A DNA stretch of 64,000 bases from Branchiostoma lanceolatum (taxonomy: Eukaryota; Chordata; Leptocardii; Amphioxiformes; Branchiostomatidae), in assembly GCF_035083965.1 (NCBI RefSeq), contig NC_089724.1, positions 33,236,722-33,300,721 on the forward strand. The letters run 5' to 3'. This document shows positions 1 through 10,800 of this stretch, one piece after another. The notes under the pieces are model-generated. The model was not told where the DNA came from. It worked only from the letters and a program-made list of their open reading frames with translations, and did no database searches. The first letter of the stretch is position 1, and the number at the start of each line of letters is the position of its first letter. The position numbers were made by a program, and so were the translations under genes.

Positions 1-118
1 AACGTGTGGGGGGGGGGCTTGTAGTATAGACGTCATATATAAACGTCGGGAAAAATCAATACACTTACCTTTTACATATTCTGTTAATTCAAATGTTTCA
101 AATCTTGTGTAAGGCAAT

Positions 119-735
119 TCACATTAAATTTCACATACAAAAAATGTGAATTTAATGTGATTCGCATATCACATTTTTTCACATTTCGCTTTTTCTGAAC
201 ATCACATAAATTTCACATTTCTCGGCTTGCTAGCTGTTTTCACATCTTATAACATTTTGCAGCACACCGCATTTCACATAACTTCCACATGAAGTCACAT
301 TTTATAAAATGTGATTTAGTGTAACATTATTTCACATTTTCACCGAGAGCACGTTTCACATAAAATCACATAAATATAGGCGGCGGAAAAATGCACTGAT
401 AGTCACATAACTTCACATAATGGGTGAACAGCCAACTTCACTTTTAGATAACATATTTTTACATTTGAAAATGTGATTTTTCTAGATCTTTTAGGGTGAA
501 TGTGAAAAAATGTGACGCAAAATAATAACATTTTTTCACATTTAAGTGTCGCTCTTCAGAAATGTGACCTGAATGTTATTTTATGTAATTATCTGTCAAC
601 TTATGTGAAAAAATGTAATGCTGTTGGACCTCAAAATTTTTAACATTATATCACATTTTATCACATTTTCTTCGAAATTTGCCGAAAATTCACATAATTT
701 TCACATTTATGCACCTAGTAGTGTAATCACATGGT
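119..735. repeat. TCACAT/ATGTGA word-dense block
   Basis: About 28 exact copies of TCACAT or its reverse complement ATGTGA lie in roughly 615 bp, on both strands and with irregular spacing, mostly inside AT-rich context such as TTTTCACATTT. Chance would give about one or fewer. At 119-160 two arms form a near-perfect hairpin (left arm about 119-136, right arm about 144-160). There is no fixed period, so this is not an ordinary tandem satellite. It could be the end of a foldback element, a decayed array of short repeats or a cluster of protein-binding sites. I do not recognise it. Confidence 0.7.
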
Positions 736-1157
736 CATCAGCCCTATCCGCATAGCTTCATCACACTTCAGTTAAATATAACGGTGTTGATACATCTATA
801 AAAGACCAAACATATTTACACATCTCACGGCCTGTGACGTCTGCCACATCAATATGTCAAAGCTTGTGTTACTTGTTGTTCTTCTGTAGTGCGCGATTCA
901 CTTCTGTCTCTCCTCCCCTTATCGGGTATAATTTTTCAGCGGCTTTTAAGTTGTCGTCACACATAACCACATGGTCATCAGCCCTATTTCCTTTCACAGT
1001 TTCCACATTGTGACCCTTACATACATTCTCTGGTGTCCTTTCCTGACTCTAATTACCAGGTATAGTTAAAGTCTCTGTTCGTCTCAGTTCCTGGGTTTTA
1101 CTATATCAATGTCTGTAAGTTCTTTGTTCTTTGCGCGTGTGTTGCAGGCTGTTGCTA
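736..1157. other. Gene-free stretch, probable LINE 3' UTR
   Basis: No coding sequence seen. A 20-bp phrase, CACATGGTCATCAGCCCTAT, occurs twice (about 729-748 and 969-988). The stretch lies directly 3' of the minus-strand LINE ORF, so part of it is probably that element's 3' UTR. The 3' boundary of the element is not clear. Confidence 0.4.
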
Positions 1158-2966
1158 TCATTTCCATCTCGTGTGCTTCAGTGCCATTATTGCTAGCGGT
1201 TTAATGGTTTGTGCTGCTGTTGTCATAAACTCTTCCCACTGATCCTCTGACACCTCTTCCGCAACTCTAGCCCCCAGCAACACTTCAACAAGCCTCTCAT
1301 CTTGCTGTTGGTTTATATTCGCAGCCACGTTTGTTCCCAGATAGTCTGTGATGTTATCCATCAATGCATCCCTTGTCGAATTAAAGGTTGAACACTGTGT
1401 GATAAAGTGTCCTACTACATCCTGTGTTGTCGTTCCGCATGTGGGGCATGGTCTGGGTGCCTGCTCTGTTGGAGCTGTACTCATGTGTATGACCCTTTGC
1501 AGGTTTTCTCTATGTGTGGGCTTCTTCTTTGCCAGGTGCCATAGTTTGTGTGGTCTCCTGTTTGTCTCATGTATCTTGTAGAATCTGGGGCATGTTGTGC
1601 GGTCATTTACCCTCTCTCTCCATCTCCGCTCTTCCGTTTCTTCTATCGCTGTCTTTACTATGGTCTTCCACTGGTCTTTGCCTGGGAATTCCATTGTGAT
1701 CCAGTACTGTTCTAGGTACACTTGTAGACCATATTGCTCTGCAATCTCGAAGCAGTCTCCCAGGAATCCTTCTGTCTTCCTTTTGCTTGAGGTTAAAACA
1801 TGTGAGTATAACCTGTATAAGAAGATCTTCTTCGCCAAGCATGTGTGGTGTAGTGTTGTCAGTCTCCCAAACAGCAGTAGCTTGTGTTTGTTCAGTATCG
1901 CTCTGAGCGGCATCATTCCAAGGGCTGCAAGGCTCGCATTTGTCTCGGTCTGAAAGTTCATGCCCTGCATACGCTTTGCACTCGCCCTATGAACCCTCTC
2001 TAGTTTCTGCATTTCTGTGGAAGTTGGGAACCATAGCTCACATCCTTGCAACATGCTGGGTAGTACGAGCGTGTGGTAGAGCTTTTTGGTGGTGACAGGG
2101 TTCAGCCTCCTACCTTCCAAACCAGTGGCTAATATTGCACTTGTCTTCCCCTTTCCCTTCTGACAAGCTTTTTCTGTTGCACTGGCTGATCGCAGGCCGG
2201 CTTCGTGTATTACCCCTACATGTGTTACTTGGGAGACTTCTGGGATAGTACTTGCTCCCATTCTCCATCCCGTGTTTGGCTCTGTTGAGGGGTTTTTCTT
2301 CTTACTCTGCCCAAAAACTACACACTTGCTCTTTTCCGGAGCAAACTGGAAACGCCATCTCCTTCCATAGTTCTCCATCTTGTTGATCATGGTTTGCAGG
2401 CCGTTTCTTGAGCTGGCCAGGAGGCAGATGTCATCGGCCAGGGCTGGTGTGCTGCAGTTGATCCCTCCCACTGAGACTCCACACTTCATTTTCTTTAGCT
2501 CTTCATGCACGTCGTTGGTAGCTAGTAGGTAGCACATCAAGGACAGGACGCCTCCTTGATTCACGCCCCTTGTGGTCTTGAATTCTCTTGAGAACCCTCC
2601 ATTCAACAGTACTCTGTATCTGTTTCCAGTGTGCATTTCCCTGAGCAGCCTCCACATTTTCCCATTTGTTCCTTCCTTGTAAATTTTGTACAGCATCCCT
2701 TCAATCCAAACTGTATCATACGCTTTTCTCGTGTCGAGAAAGCACCCATAGACCTCGCTGCCTCTCTCTATGTAGTGCTTTAAGGTTTCCTGGACAGTTA
2801 AGGCTACGGTTATGTTACTGCAACCCTTTTGACCGCCACTCTGCAACTCATGTGGCACACCTCTTGCTTTTAGCCATGGCCTCCACCTCTCGTACAGGAC
2901 TTTTTCCCACACCTTGGATATGCAGGGCATCAGGGTAACCCCTCTGTGGGCATCAAAGTCCGTCAT
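1158..2966 (-). CDS. LINE reverse transcriptase ORF, 5'-truncated
   Basis: An uninterrupted 602-codon frame encodes most of a non-LTR retrotransposon reverse transcriptase plus its C-terminal region. Visible RT motifs, in order: palm motif A FLDTRKAYD (about residue 76), motif B RGVNQGGVLS (about 133), motif C LADD (about 177, where most LINEs have Y/FADD; both catalytic Asp are present), then EKSKCVVFG (about 210). A zinc-knuckle-like CPTC...H...C lies near residue 515, as in many LINE ORF2 C-termini. No AP-endonuclease is present, so the copy is 5'-truncated within the start of the RT; it abuts a tetranucleotide repeat at 2963-3029. The ATG is simply the first in the truncated frame. The clade (CR1/L2-like) is inferred. 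The open frame suggests a fairly recent insertion. Confidence 0.88.
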   Translation of the reverse strand: MTDFDAHRGVTLMPCISKVWEKVLYERWRPWLKARGVPHELQSGGQKGCSNITVALTVQETLKHYIERGSEVYGCFLDTRKAYDTVWIEGMLYKIYKEGTNGKMWRLLREMHTGNRYRVLLNGGFSREFKTTRGVNQGGVLSLMCYLLATNDVHEELKKMKCGVSVGGINCSTPALADDICLLASSRNGLQTMINKMENYGRRWRFQFAPEKSKCVVFGQSKKKNPSTEPNTGWRMGASTIPEVSQVTHVGVIHEAGLRSASATEKACQKGKGKTSAILATGLEGRRLNPVTTKKLYHTLVLPSMLQGCELWFPTSTEMQKLERVHRASAKRMQGMNFQTETNASLAALGMMPLRAILNKHKLLLFGRLTTLHHTCLAKKIFLYRLYSHVLTSSKRKTEGFLGDCFEIAEQYGLQVYLEQYWITMEFPGKDQWKTIVKTAIEETEERRWRERVNDRTTCPRFYKIHETNRRPHKLWHLAKKKPTHRENLQRVIHMSTAPTEQAPRPCPTCGTTTQDVVGHFITQCSTFNSTRDALMDNITDYLGTNVAANINQQQDERLVEVLLGARVAEEVSEDQWEEFMTTAAQTIKPLAIMALKHTRWK

Positions 2967-3029
2967 TCATTCATTCATTCATTCATTCATTCATTCATTC
3001 ATTCATTCATTCATTTATTCATTCATTCA
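2963..3029. repeat. (ATTC)n microsatellite
   Basis: About sixteen tandem ATTC units with one or two variants. It sits between the 5' end of the truncated LINE and the splice acceptor of the next exon (TTTTCAG ending at 3039), so it may be part of the acceptor's upstream tract. Confidence 0.95.
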
Positions 3030-3039
3030 ATATTTTCAG

Positions 3040-4921
3040 CGACTGGAAGAGAAGACAAAAATCGACCAAGTAACTTCAGTCGACAGAGGTCAGTTTAACG
3101 TGCGAGTGGTCACCAAACACATCGAAGTACAGTCCACGAGCGACCGCACTCCTCTGACCGACGACAGACCGCTCGTTCTGCTCTTCTCCTGGCTGTACGC
3201 TAGCAGGAAAGTGCTGGACAAACACCGCGTCTTGTACCACCGGCGGGGGTACGACGTCCTGACGGTGAGAGGGGACCCTCGCTACGCCTTCTCACCGACA
3301 GGGTTCGCGAAGAACATTGCCATAGACGCCCTGAAGTTCCTGAAGGCTGAAGCCAATCCGAAACAGCCGTTGCTTTTGCACACGGTGTCTGTTGGGTGGG
3401 CTCCGTACGTCATGCTGCTGAAAAACGCACGAGATAATGCAGAATATGGCGACGTTCTGGGCAGGGTTGTCGGGCAGGTGTTGGACGCTCCGATCGGGGA
3501 CACGAGGGGATGTGCAGTCGGAGTCGGGAAGTCCATCAACAATCCCGTCGGTAGGCTGCTGTACACCGCCGGGATCTGGAGCTTCTTCACGTTCGTACCG
3601 GGAGTGCTGAAATCACACGATTTTGTAGGCAAAATTCTTTTTCATTATTTGTTCATTTGTTGGTTTGGGTAAACAATGTACATGTACTGTTGTACAGCCA
3701 ATGTTGCTTAACTACGACACCCTCATGCAATGTATGCCAAAAGTATGAACAAAGCCCTGTACGCACATGTCCCAGATATGGCATGGGACTAGAGGACCTG
3801 AACCAGAAATGCAAGCTAAATTGATTAAATCAATTGGGCAATCAGATGCTCGCAGTTTGAAATCTAAAAAAAAGGCACTTCCAACACAGTATATGGCATT
3901 GGAAGTGCCAGAAGTGGCAAAATATTTCCCCAAAAAATTAAAATAAATCGTTTTGAAGAGGTTTATGCCAAAAATTGGAATGTAGTCCTTTAAATATTTG
4001 TTTAAGGCAAATTTCAGGTCATCCAGTTGAAATACCAGGGCGCAGGAGGCCGAGATGTACATTTTTGGTCTAGAAATAGCCCCAAAACGCAATGAAATCA
4101 GTTTAAAGGTATATATCGAGAAACAAATGAAGAAAAAACAAACATCCAGGGGGTATTTGCCTACCCTACCTTTGTGCCAAATGTCAGGTCATTTAGCAAA
4201 AAAATGACAAATATGAATCGATTTGAAGATTTGACACGAGGAGGAGGAGGAGGAGAAGAAACATGAGAGAAAACAATGTGTTTAGCCCATACCTACAGTA
4301 CGGGCGAAACATAACAATCAATATCATATGTAAACAATCAATATGTTACCAGCCAATGTTTTGCGTCATTCATTCAGTTAATCTGTTTTTTTTTCACTCG
4401 TTTATTTTACTTGATTGGGTCTTTTTGTGCAACAAATTTGTTTTAAAAATGTTAACGCGTTGCTATAGACAAAAACTTTAAAAAAATGTTATTAGATAAT
4501 TTTGTGACGTTGAGCATCATTTTTATAAAGGATTGTCTCGTATAGCGTAAGTTGCACAATGCCTGCCACTAGTCATAAAATGCATTGACTTAAATTTTTT
4601 ATATATACAACCTCACAGTGAGAATATATAATTGCAGACATGTTTTTCATGACGACATTTTTATCTTAACTCATCCAGACACGCTCGTATTGGGAAACAC
4701 AGATTCTGAAGACTCCGATTCTGTTGTACGGTTGCCATAACGACCCGATGTCTACCAAAGAGTACAACGAGCGCTGCGTCGAGGGCTGGCGGAAACAGGG
4801 CTGCGACGTCCGGCTGCAGTTCTGGGACAACTCCGCCCACTCTAACCACATGAGGGTTCACAGAGAAGAGTACGTCGCCGCCTTAGACAACTACCTGGAC
4901 AGTTTACAACTGAAAATGTAG
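3040..4921 (+). CDS. TMEM53-like (DUF829) protein, last two coding exons
   Basis: Coding exons 3040-3624 (acceptor TTTTCAG, donor GTAGGC, phase 0) and 4679-4921 (acceptor ATCCAG, phase 0, stop TAG) join in frame to 275 codons. Family DUF829/TMEM53 has an alpha/beta-hydrolase-like fold; TMEM53 is a nuclear-envelope/ER membrane protein. Visible: the early LLFSWLYAS...LDKHRVLYHRRGYDV block, HTVSVGWAPY (matches HVFSNGG of TMEM53; the central Ser is kept), VLDAPIGD (matches IFDSAPGD, but the family Ser is Ala here), a hydrophobic stretch WSFFTFVPGVL, and the C-terminal LLYGCHNDPM...NSAHSNHMRVHREEY (matches LYSRADE...SAHVSHLRDYP). The first exon lacks an ATG, so at least one upstream coding exon is missing, outside the window or not recognised. 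The intron 3625-4678 shows no feature. Possible poly(A) signals: AATAAA near 5583 and 5626. Confidence 0.85.
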
Positions 4922-5289
4922 TTTCTGACTGGAGTACTGCTTCTCACCGCTAAGTAGCCGATGTAGGTGGCGCTTTTGCGGCGAGAACGTAATCAAACGT
5001 AAATGTAGTGTTTGTCAAACATGCACTGGTGATGTCCACCTCTGCACGAAGACCGCGTGGACATATTAAATTTAAAGCTTATTGCAAGTTCTTGTTCGTA
5101 GGCTAATTGCAAGTTCATATAACATGTAATGACGGACAGACAATGGTTAACAATATAACTTGTGACTATTCTAGTCTAATTACTAACGTATTTAAAATAT
5201 AAAAGTTCTTTCGCACACAGGTATATACTAAGTTCTTGTACCGCCCTTTCTCTATTTCGAGGGGATTGGCACTAATTCTATTTTGCTAA
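4922..5289 (+). other. Probable 3' UTR of the TMEM53-like gene
   Basis: Non-coding sequence after the stop codon. No other gene is seen before the GC-rich dispersed repeat that begins near 5290. Confidence 0.4.
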
Positions 5290-5520
5290 TTGCAAACAGC
5301 CCAGCCGGGCCCCGGTAGGAAAATGTGACCCTAGCATTACATATTTTGTAGCGGTGCCCTTAGTGGTGCAGCCCCGGCCCTGCTCTAGAGCCACAAATCA
5401 CTACTAGGTTACAGCGTTTATTTGGTTGATTTTAACTGTGAGTTAGAACTACCGGGGCCCGGCCGGGCCCCAAAATAACCCGGTGAACAACAGGGTGTCA
5501 CAAGGGACCACTAATACTAC
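5290..5520. repeat. Dispersed GC-rich repeat, copy 1
   Basis: A segment with GGGCCCGG-rich ends around a middle that reads AGCCACAAATC...TTACAGCGTTTATTTG...TGATTTTAACT. The same order of phrases, with the same CCCAAAATAACxxGGT continuation, occurs at 15160-16400. The two copies are diverged, so this is an old interspersed element. Family unknown. Confidence 0.6.
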
Positions 5521-5524
5521 AGTT

Positions 5525-6700
5525 ATTCTGAATTGCTACTTTTAATGCTCGAAAGTAGATGGGAAAAGACAACGCATAATCGAATAAATAATTAGAATTA
5601 TGTTACATGTAATTTACATGCTCGTGGAATAAAGGACGGAACAATCCTAGTGAAACAGCGGCCCCTTGCGGTTTTTTTTACACGGCATGCGAAGGCACGT
5701 AGTTTGTATAGTAATTAGCATACAACCTTGTCTTGACTTACTATTCTATTGAACCTTCTGAAACTCTTCACTTCATTAAGATATCTGTTCAGAGTTTTTA
5801 TATAAAACCTAGTTCTACCAGATCTTTCCTTAGTCACTGACGAACGATAGCAGATGCTGTCTGAAACATCTGTTTCAAAATTTTATCCAGTTGCTTGAGT
5901 AACTATTTTTGGCGTAACGATGTAACATTTAGCTTAAAGTTTCTACCCTGGCTAAATTGGCATTTTGCATTGCCATTATATATTGTTTTCTCATTAATGA
6001 GTTACGAAAGAACTGTAGGTGGTACAGTGTACGTACATCTCTCCATTGTTTCTACACTGGTGACAGCGTGTGTTACCCACTAAGACACCACTTCTATGCA
6101 TCTAATACTACATGCATATCTTACTATAATTCTATTGGTTCTACTATTGCCCAGACTAATGTGGTTAGTATTACATAGAGATATAGAGGCATTATAGTAA
6201 TTTATGATATCTAATATATACAACTTATATTATCAGGTCAATCCAATTATAAGTCTAAACGCCTGAAGAACTTTCATAACGATCATTGCGACAGTGCATT
6301 CAGTTGTACAAGATTGTCTTCAGCCATATAGTACACACGATTATTTGAAATTTGCAACTTATTCGAAAACTTCTGAATCAGTGAATTCTAAATGTTATAC
6401 ATGTGTCTGCATCAAGTTATATTCCATAGACGTCCAATTCTTTATGTTCGTCTGCATTGTCTAGGCAACATTGAAACTATTTCTAATCCCATCATCACTC
6501 GCATTTTTTGTAATGTCATCAGACATACTGGAATATCATTAAACATAGAAGACTAAAAACATGTTGAAATAGAAGCCTAATAGTAAAGACCATAAGCCAT
6601 TGAAATTGTATCAATTTAGCAGAATCCGATTACATAATGTAGTAGTAAATGGACTAATTATGATAATAATGATCGTGCTCAAACTTTACGACACATCATC
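5525..6700. other. AT-rich gene-free stretch
   Basis: No credible coding exon. The only recognisable content is a dispersed repeat at 5830-5925. Confidence 0.5.
5830..5925 (+). repeat. Dispersed repeat with ATCCAGTTGCTTGAGTAA core, copy 1
   Basis: Contains GATGCTGTCTGAAACATCTG followed by TTATCCAGTTGCTTGAGTAA and TATTTTTGGCG. The same order recurs at 9130-9235 and, in part, at 27010-27072, all in plus orientation. Probably the conserved end of an interspersed element; family not recognised. Confidence 0.6.
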
Positions 6701-6701
6701 T

Positions 6702-7155
6702 ACGGTGGTCTCATTGTAAAGTGGTCTCACTGCAAGGTGGTCTCACTGTACGGTGGTCTCATTGTAAAGTGGTCTCACTGCAAGGTGGTCTCACTGTACG
6801 GTGGTCTCACTGTACGGTGGTCTCACTATACGGTGGTCTCACTGTACGGTGGTCTCACTATACGGTGGTCTCACTGTACGGTGGTCTCACTGTACGGTGG
6901 TCTCACTGCACGGTGGTGTCACTGTACGGTGGTCTCATTGTACGGTGGTCTCACTGTACGGTGGTGTCACTGTACGGTGGTCTCATTGTACGGTGGTCTC
7001 ATTGTACGGTGGTGTCACTGTACGGTGGTCTCATTGTACGGTGGTCTCATTGTACGGTGGTCTCACTGTACGGTGGTGTCACTGTACGGTGGTCTCATTG
7101 TACGGTGGTCTCATTGTACGGTGGTGTCACTGTGCGGTGGTTTCACTGTACGGTG
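6702..7155. repeat. 16-bp minisatellite
   Basis: About 28 head-to-tail copies of GGTGGTCTCACTGTAC with scattered C/T and A/G variants. Three units make 48 bp, a multiple of three, and the unit has no stop in any plus frame, so all three plus frames are open and spell the same 16-residue peptide. These ORFs are a by-product of the period and are not called as genes. Confidence 0.97.
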
Positions 7156-7431
7156 CAATAGTACCGCCATCCCTTGATGACCTTTACAGGTTGTGCTTAA
7201 AAGAAATAAGATAAACTTTTTAGACATTTCAACCATGAATGTTGAGGAAACCTTGAAAAAAATAGATATCTTCAAAAAAGAACTGCAAGAAAAATATAGA
7301 CACTTACAGTCAGCTTTGATGGAGGTTATAGTATCTAGGTCTTTCTTCTTGCCTTCAATTTCCTAGAACACAATATCATCCGGATTAAAAGTTAGCTGAT
7401 ATACGAGAATAAATCAACCTGTACAAGTAAT

Positions 7432-7700
7432 GGTTGGTGCAATGGCCTAGTTGGTACAGTGCTCGCCTTGCACACAGTAGGTCGTGAGTTCGAACCCCGA
7501 CCGGGTCATACCAATGACTCTAAAAATGGTACATACTGCTTTCTCTGCTTAGCACTCAGCATTTGGGAAAGAGTATGGAAGTTAAACACACATCACTACC
7601 AGCGGACCAGCCCCCTGCTGTAGTGACTTGCACAAATGTGTGTGGCCCAAGGGCTATAGAAATGGAGATGGGCGCCACCCCTATGCGTCTTTTCAAGACT
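7432..7700 (+). repeat. tRNA-derived SINE
   Basis: The head has a pol III A box (TGGCCTAGTTGG, about 7443) and a B box (GAGTTCGAACCCC, about 7488). It is followed by a non-tRNA body of about 190 bp with GTGTGTGGCCCAAGGGC near 7635. It does not fold as an intact tRNA. The 3' boundary is approximate. Confidence 0.8.
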
Positions 7701-7876
7701 CCCGGGTCACTATAATAAGTAATGATCACTACAACGATACGTTGTATATTCACTATTATATTACTTCGTGTCCACACATTTCTGAATGGTATACGGCGTC
7801 ATAATACATGATTGGTTCCTATGACACCCGAAAAAAAATACCGAGTGAGCGCCATGTGGAATTAATGGCACAGAGC

Positions 7877-10800
7877 TCACAAGTGGTGTATATGGAGTAA
7901 TAATGACTGGGGTTTATGGCAAAATGGAGCCTTCTCATTGGTCAACGTCATTTGGTATATCATAATATGCTCATCAGTGACAAAGGTGTAGTTGATCATT
8001 ACATCAAATTTCCTTTGAAAGTCTTCTTTGGTGTCGTCACAGAGTGTCAGGATGGCTTCCTTCAGACGACCCCACTCCCAATCCACTCTGCGGTTACCTG
8101 TTAGTAAAAGAAGAAAGAATACAAAATATATATATTTCTTTGTTTTTACATTAGGATATACAACAGAAGCGCTGTTGTCCACTCCATTCATTATCTTTGA
8201 AATATGATAACATGTATATACTGTCCCACGCTATTAGAATAGCATTATTATATTAAAATATTCAAAGGTACACACGATGCATTGGTATTACATAAGTAAC
8301 TTATAAGTTACAGTTACTTAGTGACAAGCAACTGCTCGAGTAACTGTCACTTTGTGTATCTCTTACTACCTTGATGTCTAATCTTCATCGACGTATGCGT
8401 TGGTATTCTTCCCATGCATATATACATCACGAAAATACCAATCTTTGGAGAGAACCCTTTGGGAAAGTCATCCCTCTGAATTCTCCCAATCTAAAATCAG
8501 TAGAAAACAGAATATAAGGAGTACCACCTTGACACAACTATTATGAAACAAAGAAACGCTCCGGAGGATTATAAATCTTCTATATAGGGTATGAAATAGA
8601 GTGGACACATTCCTCAAGCTAACCGAAGGATCCATCCGTTGAGGCGTATGCAGTATAATATGACAGCACTGCCAAAGTCCACCACACTACCGAGGTTGGC
8701 TTGAGGTTGCCCACCACTATTTGCCTATTATATATTTTATGTATGATTGTAAAGTTTCTCTCGTGAGGAGTTAGAAAATGAGCGTACCAAGATCTTTGTT
8801 CAGTTCCAAACTTTCCATGTACAACTTCCTGGCTGCCTCATAGTCCTTCTTGTCGTGGTGGAATCTCCCTATTAGGTACACGGTATCTGCAATGTCCGGG
8901 TGTCTGAAACATGAAAATTGCAATGATTATATGGACAATAGAATAGAAACAACGTGATATATACACATGCCGAGTACCCGTACCCATTTTCTGCAAATCA
9001 GCTTAACGCTGCATGGTGATCAGGAATGTATACGAAGTTCTAGTTGTAAATGCAATATCACTATGTTACGTCGATGAAGGTTAGAAATCCAGGTGATTGA
9101 CAAATACGATACAAAGTTACTCAAAGAACTGGATAGGTTTTGTGAACGGCCAGTTACTAACGAAAGATAATGGATACTGTCTGAAACAACTGGTCGTTTA
9201 CAAAACGTATCCAGTTGCTTGAGTATACGTAACACTTGTATTGTGTATCACTTTGTTAGTTAATGATTAAGCAAAGGTTAATGTTGTATATGTCAATGTT
9301 AAAAGCAAAAATATCTCTCTTTTTCTCTCTATATATATTAGATAGATAGTGCCTTAGTGTGGGGTCGTGTGGCGTAATGGCAGAGCGTTCGGCTCAGAAC
9401 CATGTGGTCCCGGGTTCAAGTCCTGTCATGTCAGCGATGTTGTGCCCTTGGGAAAGGCACTTTACACGACTTTCCTCGCTCCACCCAGGTGTGAATGGGT
9501 GCATAACTTCGGTTAGGGAAGGTCGCATTGAGGTCAATGGCGCCGAATGGCTGCCGACCGGACCCTCGCGACAGTTCAATAAAATGCAAGTGTGGAGCAA
9601 ATATGTATTATGTGAACCCTGTAAACCCTGCATCAATTCAGCGATCAACAAGAAATGTTGCCATTGCACGGGTGATTTCTGATAAATAAAAAAACATTAT
9701 TATAGATAGATATAGATATATATATACAAAACTATTATCACAAACATTACAGATATAGTACAAATAGAGTACATAAGCGGCCACTTGACATGACATGCAC
9801 CCACCGATCGTAATTCTTTCTGAAGATGTCCAGCGCCTGCTTCCCTTGGCTGATAGCGTTGTCGTACTCCCGTTTGGCCTGGTAACAGCGAGCCATGTTG
9901 TAGTGTAGTAGTCCGCTGTTACTCTGTCCCTGTAAGATTACAGACAGTCGAGAAAATGATTCTGATGTAGACGTGGTTGTCATTTGTTATACAGGTTTTA
10001 GTTTGACGCGCATAAGTCGTTTCTTTTTCATTTTGCAAAACGATATTCACAGTTAGATTTCGTCAACAGCAAGGTCGTTAGGTATAGCACAATCTTTTCT
10101 TAACATTAAAAAAAGCTTTACAAGACATTTCACCTTGCGTATCTTATATAACCTGAATGCGTAACCTTCATCGACGTAAAGGTCCAGTTTATTGAAGTGC
10201 ATAAGTATTTTTTTCTTTGATTCTGCTTAAAGCACCCTCCAAGAAGCAGGACCCCTATCGTTGGCTCGCTCGCGTAGGGGCCTGCTCTTTAGCCCCGGTA
10301 GACACGGTTCTGGTGACGTTACTGACAGTTACTCATCAATGAGTAATGAGCTATCCTTATCTGGCACAATTTGGCGATTAGTTTGTTCTGAACCTGAAGT
10401 AACGATGTGAGACGTAACCTGATTGGTTGATAGCTTCCCACCGTCCTTTGCGCTTTTGCTCTAGATGAGGTTTAGCAAACCCTCTGATTGGCTGAAGCTG
10501 TTTTGTTGGCGACGGCGCCAGAACCGTGTCTTCCGGGGCTAAAGAGCATGGGCCCTACGCGAGCGAGCTAACGAATCGAGTGATAGGGGTCCTACTTTTA
10601 GGAGGGTGGCATAAAGTTATTCACAGTTTTGATATCTTCAACATCAAGATCATTACACATTCAGAAAATGTGTATGTTAAAAATTATATTAAAGCTAAAC
10701 ATATGTGAACTTATTCAGATTTGATTGCATTGTGTAAATTATAGCAGAGTTTAAAGGAGCTAGGAGCAGAACTTTCCTCAGTTTTCATCCGTTTTTCCAG

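Noticed and set aside
6721-7214. Three overlapping plus-strand ORFs of 137-146 codons
   Set aside because: All are translations of the 16-bp minisatellite in different frames.
7432-7512. tRNA gene
   Set aside because: A and B boxes are present, but the arms do not pair properly and a SINE body follows. The same applies to 9359 and 12486.
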